A DNA stretch of 64,000 bases, taken from contig JAKNDB010000087.1 in NCBI GenBank assembly GCA_024305405.1, forward strand, positions 6,450,501 through 6,514,500, in the 5' to 3' direction. Source of the stretch: Dirofilaria immitis (lineage: Eukaryota; Nematoda; Chromadorea; Rhabditida; Onchocercidae). Below, one piece after another: positions 15,699 to 28,700 of this stretch. The translations under genes and the position numbers were made by a program. The notes below the pieces were generated by a model that worked only from the letters and a program-made list of their open reading frames with translations, had not been told where the DNA came from and did not search any database. Each line of letters opens with the position of its first letter. The first letter of the stretch is position 1.

Positions 15699-18375
15699 AA
15701 TATTGAAAAACCTGAAAATATTTGAATAGAAATTTCATTCATCTTCCTGGTGCGCTTTGGTAACGACGGAAATACAGAACTGTCTTACACTTCCCTTCAA
15801 AATAAACAAGTATGATAAATCGCATGCAAAAATAAGCTTATATAAATAAAAAATAAATTCAACAATTTAATGTAAATAATCATAGATAAAATAATTGAAC
15901 AGTACTCAATAAAAATTCTAAACAATTCCTAAGGAGCATGGGATACTACTCATAACATATTATATTTCCATTATATAAGCGAGAAAAATAAAACATTAAC
16001 ATCCAATTTTAAATGCTTCTTTATATACAATATTTCGTTATATTTAGTCTAAATAAAGTATCTCAAATAAAAATGCATGCAAAGACGTCCTCTCTAAAAT
16101 ATGCCACAAGCATTTCCGTAACTGAAAACAATTTCAATCACTTATGCTAAAAAATGTCGTTAATGTATAAAAAGCATTTAACAGATTTAGTTGCTCAGTT
16201 TTCGCATCAATTCATCTTTTTATATTCAGCTGCGGTCAACTTCCAACCCATAAAACTTCAAGATCGACGAAAGGCCATACAATTCAATTTTAGAAATAAT
16301 CACGAATAAATAACGCTTTATTCAAAGTTCAGAAATTAGAATTGAAAAAATCGAGGAAAGAGAATTTGCGAGATGAATTCTTCCTTCCATTTGAAGCAAA
16401 ATGAAAAAGTCTTTGGCTTACCAAGATATTCATCTTATTTGTTTCTTCGTTATTAGAGCGAAATGATGGAAAAGAAACGACTTTCATCAGATCATACAGA
16501 GGTTATTATGACGCTTCGATGTTACATTTTTTTCACTTATTATGGCACACAAAAATTCGGCATTTTGATCTCATGATGATGAAATAAATGGCAGCACTGG
16601 CTTTTAAGTGCCTATGCAAATCAAAAAAGAAACAAAATACTAAGCATATGATTTCTTGGGAATTTTTTATGATTAAAAATTTATAATAACAACTTCATAG
16701 ACAACAAAAAAAGAAATGATAATAAACTATAACTAGGCAAGCTTCAATTTGAAATCACATATAAATGAATTTAACAAATAACTGAAAAGGATCATTTAAC
16801 AGACGAGAATGAACGAATGACAATAATTGACAGCCATTTTATTTATATCATTACACGATGAAATTTTCGTCCATTTTCCCTAATTTTATAACATTGCTTA
16901 TTTGTCTATTTCAGCAGCTTCTTCTACGAAAGATTAACATCTGATATCATGCTCTAATGTGGAAATGTAATGAAAAAAAAAACGAAAATCATATTTTTAT
17001 TGGGAGTATAGTGATACCAGCGATATTATTTTGTATTTCTATCAATTCGTATACAAATCTATCAACTGATCTTTATATTTGGTTTTAAGATTAATATTTT
17101 CAACCTTTGCTAAAGTGTGAATGAAACGATATCATTGTCCAAGAATTTATACGTTTGAAACGCATATATCTATTCGTAAAAATCTGTACGTATATTATTC
17201 ATACTCAGATCTGCTTCTGAAAAGAACTTCAAGCAGCTAAAATATACACTTATTGACGGTTCATTTAAAAGCTAATAAAATATATAATTAGCAGAACAAG
17301 GAGAATGAGTGTTTGGTGTAAATCGAAATATTTCGCAAAAATAAGACTTTCGTCTTAAATTAGACATCAAATTGTATATAGTTTCAGATTATTGATGTCT
17401 AATTTGAAACTATATACAATTTGTATATTATTCATCTACAATCAGCAATTCAACGGAAGTTTTCTGCACTTAAATGAAACTTCGAAATACAAATAAAGAT
17501 GGACAGGATAGGATAAAATTGAATGTAGAATTGAGAGCAATCTAAAATTCATTCGAATCGAAAATTCATCTAAAAACACTAAATATACATATATTCCCTA
17601 TATATTCCGCATAGTTACTATCATTGTTCCCAAACATTTGCAAACGAAAAAAGGAGAATAATATCAACCTTCCGCACCAACTACTGTTCCTTCATTCTTA
17701 TCGAAGCATCCGAATCTCGACAAAAACTAAATCCATACAAATTAACTGCCCTATTGATAACAGTAGATCTTTTCTAGACTCTTCTTGTACATTGCAGCTC
17801 ATACTCTATTGGTTCTTGCATAGTTCTCGATTGCATACTGGCAAAGATAAGTATTTTCATTATCATTATTCAGTAATTTTAGGATGTCAAGAATTCTACA
17901 ATGATTCTTGGTAACTCCATTTTTTCATGGCACTTACTTGAAGCGATGACCATGTTTTTATTAGGTGAAATCAGTAGATTTGTTTATTCATTGTTGTCGT
18001 CGTATGATGTATAAGTTATTCGAAAGAAAATTGTGTAAGCGGTATGCATCCCTTTCTCATTTTGTTATGTTCCAAGCTCTCATTCAGTTTTTTACGCCGT
18101 TAAATCTCGTTTAAACTTTCGACTAATCTTTTCAGTGGATTGATCTTTGACTTTTCCAATATCAAGTGATTCTCTTATGGAATAATTTTTACAATGCCTT
18201 CAATTATTATATTGCTGCTAGTAATGTCAGTGCTGCCATTTGAGAAATAATATTGTATTGAAAAAATTGGATATCGCGACACTTTAGAGTGATTCAAATT
18301 CTGATTGAAAGCTTCAAGTATTTTTCAGATTTTCTTGATCATTATTTCAATCAGATCAAAAGTGCAGAAATTTTG
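15699..18375. other. Intergenic between divergent ARP6 and Rab39 genes
   Basis: About 2.7 kb between two genes transcribed away from each other, so it should contain both promoters. No exon was recognised. The open frame at 17624-17914 has no family likeness. The region contains the interleaved inverted repeat at 17357-17421. Confidence 0.45.
17357..17421. repeat. Interleaved inverted repeats, A-B-A'-B' order
   Basis: Arm A, aaattagacatcaa (17357-17370), is matched perfectly in reverse complement at 17392-17405. Arm B, aattgtatatagtttca (17370-17386), is matched perfectly at 17405-17421. Only 5 bases (17387-17391) lie between the two halves. The pairing order A-B-A'-B' is that of a pseudoknot rather than a hairpin: the second half is a circular permutation of the reverse complement of the first. 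A small hairpin (taagac/gtctta, 17342-17357) abuts it on the left. Confidence 0.9.
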
Positions 18376-19852
<1,477 letters not shown>

Positions 19853-21515
19853 TGTCATTTCGTATTGTTTTTCTTCTGGTAATAATAATTGCTATATAGT
19901 AATAAGAAATGATTTACTCATTTAATTGCAATTAATTTCTTTTTATTATCGATATATCTAACTCATTCATTGAACTTTTTGCTATAAATAATCATTGAAA
20001 TTATGGAATAATGCTAAAAATATATTAAATCATCATAAATTTGTCAGGAAATCAGATAGCTTATTAATTGGTGTGATGTAAATAGAATAGATTTCATGTA
20101 ACCTAAAAATTAGAATTCTCAGAACTTTTTAACTTACACAATTTCGTTTAAATTCTGTTTTCATTTGCAGTGCTTCTACTTCATCTGTAATTAATAATCC
20201 AATGTTACCTTTTCAACTGCAATTACAATTTTGTCTAAATGTGTGTTTATACTTCGTAGATTTTGCTTTTTTTTCACAATTTCCGTGTTCATTACCCTCG
20301 TAGATTTTTTATTGCTCATTGCTTTTGTGCCTTATTCTAAAAATTAGTTTCATCATGTTTTTTATCATTGAGAACGGAAAAGTTGGGTTTTCTAAAACGA
20401 TTTAGCTATTATGATTTCCTTTTTATTAAACGTTATTTTTTTTCTGAACAAAAGTGTCTTTCAGATCGAAATTTCTCTGGACATTTAAAGAATTTGACAA
20501 AGTTGTGTTTATCGAAGGTGAGTAAGATTTCAAAACGCAGTAAGTAATCTTCGCCAAAGATTGTGCATTATTGTAGTATTGGTTCAATAATAGTTTTATA
20601 TTACATCTATAAATTTTGAAGTGATTTCATTATTTTTTAATTGGAGTTTGAATTTGATTTTTACATGATGCGTTTGAAATTGTGTTTGTAAATGCACTTG
20701 CAATTAACTGTTTATTTTATAATTATCTTTTTGAAACATTGTTATATATAATATTCGCGCTCAGATAAATTGATAAAAATGCGCACCGTTGTCGTTTATC
20801 ATATCACAGTTCACTAAATTTCATATAAATGGACATGTTTAAGCAGTAAGGAAACTGTGGAGAAATGTATTGGTTAGTAGTGAATTCGCTGTTGGAAGTG
20901 GATCGGGGAGTATAAAATTCTTCTGTTCGGGAATAGAATTCTTCCTTTTAATTGTTATTATAACGTTTATGATCCTTATTTCTATAAGATGGGTTTTTGA
21001 TATTTCCTTTCCTTCAGTGAAACCGGCTCATCTTTCGATGTTAGGATAGTCAGTATAAATAGTACATACTACTTTTTTTGTATAATATTTAGTCGGTTCA
21101 TGGTAAGAGAATATCAGAATAGAGAGGGCGATAACCGTTTAGAAAATATTTATTGATAAAATCACGAGGTTATCTAAACTAATTAGGATAAATTTGTGTT
21201 TCTATTTCGAAAAATATCTTAGATTTCATTCTTTAAACTTACGGCGATATGATAGCGGAAAACTGCCGAATAATACAACTTTTATATAGTATGTTCCAAA
21301 CTATGACACTTCGTTACATGACATGGTATTGATGGTAATTTAAGAAAAAATGAAGTATGAAAAAGGGAAGAATAAAAATTATCAGAACGAAACAAATAAA
21401 ACTACATTATTTCTTCAGGAAAGAAGTTTCTCTGCTATAACAATAACTCAGAATTCAGTTGCTGAAAATATGTGCGAGAGACAGAAATCAAATGAACGTA
21501 TCAGAATCAAAATTG

Positions 21516-21542
21516 TATATATATATATATATATATATATTT
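21516..21542. repeat. (TA)n microsatellite
   Basis: A run of about 13 TA dinucleotides. A similar run occurs inside an ELAC2 intron near 26180-26202. Confidence 0.9.
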
Positions 21543-22711
21543 TGATATGTATGTAAACAAAAAGGCGTAAATGTTCTGCAAATTATGCAATGAAGAAAGT
21601 ATGATATTAGTATCATATTCTCTTTTATGTCTTTGTTTAGACTAATTTTTTCTACTTTATGCTTATGACCCCCACACTGAACAGAAGAATCACAAACAAT
21701 TTTGTCAAATTATGTGATTTAGTGGCACCTATTATCATTATGTGTGTATTCCAAGTCAACATCACGAAGTTTAAAGTTTTAAAGTGTGAAGTTTGCAGGG
21801 CGTAGAATGTCATTATAGTTTACATTTTGCAAGATTTTTGTCCTCAAGATGGACGAATAGCTTTGGTTGATATTTTGATTCATTTTTCATTTTTCAAGTA
21901 ATGTCGCCCTGGTCTCTGTGTACTTTAATTATTGAATGGTTGTTAGAGGATCTTCAGTTACATTCTAATCCTTTCTTTGCGTACTCTGAACTAAATCAAT
22001 TTTCTACAGATATAGATTCAGTCAACTAAACTTCAGCTTAACTCTAATTTGAGCGCAGAAATAAGCTAAATAGTGTATATCGATCATCGCTGGATGTTTA
22101 AAAACAACACTAATAAGTTTATTTCGATGTCAGGAATTAAGGAAGAAATATGTTAATGTCAGGAAACAAAGGAAACAAAGACCATAATAAAAACGAATCA
22201 TAAGCTAAGAACACAGGCCTTTTTTTAATTCTTTTGCTAAGCGCAACTTCCATCAGTGTCATTATCATAATATTTTGAATTCTTATCTTTTACGGATAAA
22301 ACCACAAAAGTCTCTCGCACTATTTCACAATAGATGGAATATTACAAGTAAAACCGATCACTAGGTTATTCATTGTTGTCGCTTATGGAGAAAATTTGGT
22401 GGAATTTGATTGAGGATCTAGTTTAGTAAAAAATTAATAAGGAGGTAATACTGAGTTGAACTTCAAAGCGCACTATTAATCGAATGACTTAATTGATTTT
22501 ATGAGAGTTTTTCTCTTTTTGTATCGATGATCCTGATTTTTACACAGTGAAAGTTGGTTTACACCATTTTAATTATTGTACATCAGCTTGGTCACCAAAT
22601 CGTAAGAGTTGTTGTGGAAGTTTTGCTGCGAGGACAATCAACAAACAACGAATATTTTATAAAAGGGAAGAAAGGAAAAAGGCCGCAAACTGTGGTCAAG
22701 GACGTTAAAAG

Positions 22712-22751
22712 CAAAACAAAACAAAACAAAACAAAAACTAAAACTAAAAAC
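22712..22751. repeat. (AAAAC)n simple repeat
   Basis: Four to five AAAAC units followed by AAAACT-type units. It produces long lysine/threonine frames on the plus strand and low-complexity frames on the minus strand that should not be read as genes. Confidence 0.85.
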
Positions 22752-23148
22752 TGAAATCTGTTGCTGTGGTTATGTTTATATAAGGTGATAAAAAGGGGCG
22801 TGATGAGAGAAAAATTTGGATTGGTAAGATTTGTAAATAGATAAAACAGATATTTGGATTGGAACAAATGTGGGAAAGGATTTTGGGTGAATGATGAATA
22901 AGAAAATTTACATAAATATTTTGATCAGTGCAAAAACAGGAAATCGTTGACGAATTAGTGTGAGAAACAGGAATCGTTAATGAATTAATTATTTGTTACA
23001 AAAATGTATTTTTAGGAATAAATTTGAATTAATTTTCTCTCGGTTTCCCGACAAGAGTTGGATAAACGATTCATTACTTTAGATATCAAAACATTTATTT
23101 TATTGTATAATGTATCACTAGCCTGAAAAATACTTCAAATAAAGTAAC

Positions 23149-23198
23149 TTCTAGCTACAGTTCTTATATTATTTTCTAGCTACAGTTCTTATATTATA
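23149..23198. repeat. 25-bp tandem duplication
   Basis: Two head-to-tail copies of a unit beginning ttctagctacagttcttata, in intergenic DNA. They are near-identical, so the duplication is probably recent. Confidence 0.85.
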
Positions 23199-23856
23199 TT
23201 ATTTACTTGAATTATTTTCAGGATATCTCTATAATACAAAATACTTATTTTATTTCGACGTATTCATATGATGTAAAAATATTTCAGTTATTCCGATATG
23301 TAACGTTTGTAGCTGCAAGTCTGTGTTGAAAGTGTATATTGTCGCTAATCGAATTACTTAATGTAAATGATTCCCATCTGGTCCAAAGCTGTAAGATTTA
23401 TGATTTATTATTTATTAGTATTAAAAACTCTAAAATCTATTTACAATCCATTTATCCAGTTTTTATTATGGCCTTTGTTTCTTTAGATCTATAAACCTGG
23501 ATAAATTTTTTGATTCTGTGTAATGCTTTTCATTTATTATGGATATTACATATTAAAAGCATAAAGAATAAGATTCCAGTGTATCGATTACTCTTCCTAG
23601 ATATCATAAACAATATTTTTGAATAATTAGAAATATCACCAGCAACTGAAGTCTACCTAATAGTAATTGCATTTAAAAATTTGCCTTACACTAGTTTAAT
23701 ATATATAGAAATTTTAATAGTACAAAGGTCTGTCAAGCATGAAATTGAAAAGATATTATATGAGAAGAGAAACAGTATTTATAGTAATAGTAAACTGCAT
23801 TAAGAAAAACTCATATTATCTTCGATAAATGATTTAGTATTAACGAATCGCCGTTG

Positions 23857-25059
23857 TTACAATAAGTTAGCCCATGGTGGTATAATCGGTTGCGGATTTT
23901 GCAAGTAACTCATAACAACAGCGGAAATTGACAACCTGAAAATTTGGTACTATTCCAATAGATTTTATCAAGATTAGTCGTAAACAAATTGTTTTAAGAA
24001 TAAAGCAAACTATAAAACAAAATATGCCAACTCTATAGAACTGAACTAATAGAATCAGGTCCACTGAAATTTACTATACGTTTATCTCACTACAACGCGA
24101 ACACATTTACAAGATAAAGTAGTGTTTGTTCGTTCAAACCTTTAACAAATCCACCATCTTTCAACCAGTACAATTCCATGAATCTCAATTGTGGATTATG
24201 AAAAAGCTCACATAAAACTGCTAACAATTTGTTTTGCATCGTCGTTCGTTCTGGCATTCGCAAAACTAACACAGGAACATAAAAGTGCTACCCAGGCGCA
24301 CCATTTCATCTAATAAAAGATTAAATTATGAATAGATTGAAAGATAAAAATTCATTGATATTTACAATCTTTTAGATGCAAAACAATTTGTCTTTTGATT
24401 GTAGTGAATATATTCCAAGTGATTTTTCTGCAGCAAAAAGCCTTTCTCACTAGCTCAAAAACGTCGTAGCTTCAAAATATGATCATTTCATTTTTTTTTT
24501 TATCATTTCATTTCTCGCTCAGTGCTATTTTTCCTTCCAAAACCATCAAAAATATCAGCGCAAATCTTGAAAGAACACTAGGTATGAAAACACCAAATAT
24601 CCTGTTTATCGCAAATATTATGGTAATCCATTCCGTGATTTTAACAATTCAGAAATAGTAACTGTATGAAATTTTAAAATGAATTGGCAGAATATGAAAA
24701 AGACGTACTCTCATCATTAATCCACACATACTAAATATCATTCCTAATACATTCATGTATTCAGGGATTGGGTCATCTGCAAGCGATAGAGACGACTGCG
24801 GATCCACTGGTTTATATCTAAAAAATGGAAGAGAAATATTCTGGAATCCCAATTTAAAATTTACAAGACATATTGGAATCTATAATGAGTTGACTTCATC
24901 TCTTGCAGTTAAGAAAGCAACTCTGAATAAGGTTCCTAAAAATCAGGCCCCAACAATTTCCCTTGTAAATTTTAGACTGAAAAGTGAATTCAAAATCGAA
25001 TAAATTAAAGCAACATCACCTTACTATTTTGCTTGGTCTTTTACATCACCGTTTTGCAT
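23857..25059 (-). CDS. WDR83OS: PAT complex subunit Asterix (WDR83OS)
   Basis: Small ER membrane protein that, with CCDC47, forms the PAT chaperone for multipass membrane-protein insertion. Four exons: 25020-25059 ([11 protein letters not shown]), 24709-24817 (RYKPVDPQ, then [20 protein letters not shown]), 24212-24309 ([20 protein letters not shown]), 23857-23935 ([18 protein letters not shown], then ANLL and TAA). About 106 residues, the same as human Asterix. The RYKP start, [20 protein letters not shown] and QNPQPxxPPW end are diagnostic. The first exon fits only if the plus-strand T4 run at 25027-25030 is one base short; then KIVRYKP reads through a GTGATG donor in the correct phase. It lies about 720 bp downstream of ELAC2 on the same strand. 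Confidence 0.93.
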
Positions 25060-25776
25060 GCTTAATCTGAGAAAACAATCAATATTGATGAATCTGAAAT
25101 TCCATCTTATATTTACAGTATTAGTGCAATGTATCATTCTATGTAATATAATAAAGACGAAATAATTTTACAAAACATATCACGCTTCGGTCTAACATCC
25201 AAATCTTAAAACTTTCGAATTTCAAACTAGATATTTTGAAATTTCCTTTACATGCACCGTAAAAAGTACTTGCTGAGCGTTCGTTTTATAATAATATATT
25301 CCAAACCTGCCATAGAAAATGGCTATTTCAAAAATTTTAGAAATGACTATAAATTTTTATTTTTGCTATGCTATGGAATTTTGCAACAAAAATTATTTTA
25401 AGTGGCTGAGACACTTTTTCACAAGATTCATCTTAAATTAAGAAATAAACAACAAAAAATACCGTCAAATTTTTACAGCAAAATAAAGCATTCTAAATTA
25501 CCGAAATAATATAGAAAGAATAAAAGAAGCTATCTGCCAAGCAAAAACTGCATAAAAATTGTTCCGAGTTTATGTCTTTTTTAATTTAAGAGAAAATCTT
25601 CCAAAGATCAATACGTGGAAAAATTAACACTGCTCTGTCTTCCTTGTCTGACTCGCGCGCATAACATTCATGGGAAATCAAGCAAATCTATTTCTCGATA
25701 ATTGCTTTGAATGGTGGAGGAATTCGCCTATATAGTTACCATTCTTTATTAGAAATTAAAAAAGTTTATTGGCGAG

Positions 25777-28700
25777 TTATGAAATTTTTGAGGAAACGGA
25801 ATCTGAGAGAGTTAAATTCTCGGATGTTTTTTTTGCCGTAACATCAAGGGTATCAACAAATCTTCGCGCAAGCATGTCTTCTTGAATGTGTCGTTTCAAA
25901 GATCGCTGTTTTATTTCGATAATTTCCTTTGCGAAAATTGTTCGTAATACCGGAATAAGTTTAGCCGATAGTTTTAGATCATTTGGTGTAACAATCATAT
26001 TATCCATCGCGATAGTCACATTACCTGCTTTTTCAATATAATCTGGTAATGGTGGTACCTAAAATTCAGCACAATGGTTACTTGATTCGTGAAAATAATT
26101 GAATAATAAATTAAGAGACATCAACAGTGTGATCTTCCAGAATTCGCTTTGATACTCAACCTGTACTTCTGACTTTGCATTATATATATATATATATATA
26201 TAAAGAAAGAAACGTAAAAGCAAAAAAAGCGATAGAAATTCTCCGCCGAATTTACTGCAATTCCACAAATCTCATAAAAAATTAAAAAATGCAAAAGAAA
26301 AAAAAAGAAACGAATCGTAAGAAAATCGAGTACGCAAACCTTCGGATACTTCGCACTAAAATGTGTTAGAATCAAATTCTTCGCACCCATTCGGGTAGCA
26401 ACATCAAAAGCTTGCTTCATTGTACTATGTTTCTTATAAAGGGCATGTGCCTGAAAGCATACAAATATGCAATTTCAATTTAAAGAATGTTTTTTTAATT
26501 CAATTTAAAGAATGTCAAAAGAACTCGTTATAAATAGGAAGAAAGACGAAATCGCTAAATGAATGGAAAGACAGGATTCAGCAGAATGGTTTCATTATTA
26601 AACAGAACGAAAAATAACAGAAAAAGACCTCTTCATCATCTGCAAAAGTCGATTCATGAACAAGAACTAATGCATCTTTTCCGTGGCTCACAAGCCGCTC
26701 GCAAGGCATTGTATCACCGGAAAAAACAAATTTTTGGTTTTTCAGATCGGTAAATACATAACCAACAGCAGTTCTTGCATGATTGACCTGTAGAAAATTA
26801 TTCATCAAATCTTCAATGATTCTTCAGTTTCCGACACACAGATCAAACGTAAAAAGTTGATTGAAAAATCAGAAATAAAAAATAAGAGAAAAATGACCTT
26901 GACCGCAACGATACTTTTCAATCCAAGATTTTCTATACCCGCAATTTCAGAAGGCATTTCATCAGTTAAATCAGCCGCATCTACTGGGTTTCTTTTCGCT
27001 TCAGAAAGTCTGTAAATTAGAATAATCAGTAAAAAATATACCAAGTGAATTCAAGAGAATAATCCCAAACTTCCATCTCTTCTACTTTTGAAAAACTAAA
27101 AATTAAAAAGAAGGTTTTCTTTGAATTTATACTTCTATAAATTCTAGCACTGCTCAAATAAACATTTTCCATGTGAATTCCAGAAACATAAGAACCTACG
27201 CCCACAAAATCTTGGAAATGTCCACAATGTGCATATCTCCTGTATAATTACCAAAACTACGGTCAACATCACGGAAAACTTTCAAAACATGATTTCCAGC
27301 AGCCACAATTAACGGTTTATAAGTTATGCCTGAAAATTATCAAATACGATACATTTAAAACAGAAAACATAATCACTAAAATTTAAGTCAATATAAGGTG
27401 TACCTCTTTTCATAAATACTTTCTTCCGACAGTGAACGATTGTGAAAATTCCATGGTAATGATCTTGATGACCGTGTGTAATGAAAATTGCATTTAGTTT
27501 CAATAACAAATCTTCACTAGCTTCATCACCAAATAAAGTGCGTAACTGACCTGAAAACATGTAACTTCGTAGCTTCACTGAATAAAATTTTAAAAAATGA
27601 GCTTTTGAAACTTCTGCAATACCTTATTTTTAATACAAGCTGCAAAAATTTTCAAACCATAGAAAATTTTTCATAGATAATATTGAACATAATCAAGATT
27701 CTAATCAGCAACAAATAACAGTAATGAATTGATTAAGACTCTACAAGACTAAATAAATAAACAGTTAAAAAGACCAACCATAAGACCCTTCGCCGCAATC
27801 AACAAATATGCAAGAATCTTCGTTAAATTGAAGAAAATATGCACTAACATTGCGGAAATTAGTAGGTACGGCTGATGATGTACCGAGAAAACAAATTCGA
27901 GGCCAGCTGTCTGTGTTTTCAAGTAGATTTGATGCTAAAAAATTTTAATTTATGTAAATATTTATGCTTACAAATTGAAAGATGTAACACATTTTTCGAC
28001 AAAAAAGCAAGTTTTTCCACATAACCAAATAAATTTAAAATTACGAAGTCTTCAAAAGCAAATCCCGCTCACACGTACTATAGCGAAAGTAACAATAAAA
28101 ATATTTAACTGCAACTAACATACCACTAAATTCTGACTACCAAATAACAACAAAATTTACAAAGTCGAAAAAGAATAACAAATTCAGCAAATAAAAAACC
28201 AGATAACTTACTACGTGTGAACGAATCAATAGCTTCTGAAGTTGCTATGTCTTCCTTGAGTTGTAGCAATAAGTCAGTAAGAATTAACGATACATTAGGC
28301 GGTGATGGGTCCAAATTGACAGGCTTACGCAGAAAATATCGCTGGAATGGCCTAACATAGAGACAATTACCAATTTTTTCGCAATCATCATCCTGGAAAA
28401 GAGAGATATAATTTTGAAATCTAAGGAGCATTAATAATTTCCGTTTTTTCATGCTCAAGCTATAAAAGTAACAAAAAAAAAACAATTAAGATAAAAGAAA
28501 AAAGCGAATGATAAGACAGATAGCAAATGTAAACAAATATTTTTTCATATAGCGATTTTAATAAAAATGGAGAACACAGATTATTAGAAATTCCTAAATC
28601 CAAGGCTCGCCAAAAAAAAAATCATGCATTATAATTCAAAGAAAAAAAAGAATTATCTACAAACAACGAAACGAAATTTACGACATATTCTTGTTAAAAT

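Larger units (their letters stand above)
19853..23856. other. 4-kb gene-free interval
   Basis: Lies between the convergent 3' ends of the Rab39-like gene and Asterix. No exon, tRNA or rRNA was recognised. It contains the simple repeats listed separately (TA run near 21516, AAAAC run near 22712, 25-bp tandem duplication near 23149). Part of it is presumably 3' UTR. Confidence 0.45.

Noticed and set aside
17624..17914. 96-codon plus-strand open frame
   Set aside because: No recognisable motif, no splice context, and its composition is that of the surrounding intergenic DNA.
22554..22867. Overlapping frames around the AAAAC repeat
   Set aside because: The lysine/threonine and phenylalanine/leucine runs come directly from the simple repeat.
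26121..26420. Phenylalanine/isoleucine-rich minus-strand extension after the ILTHFSAKYPKV exon
   Set aside because: This is read-through into the ELAC2 intron and its TA microsatellite, not a membrane domain.
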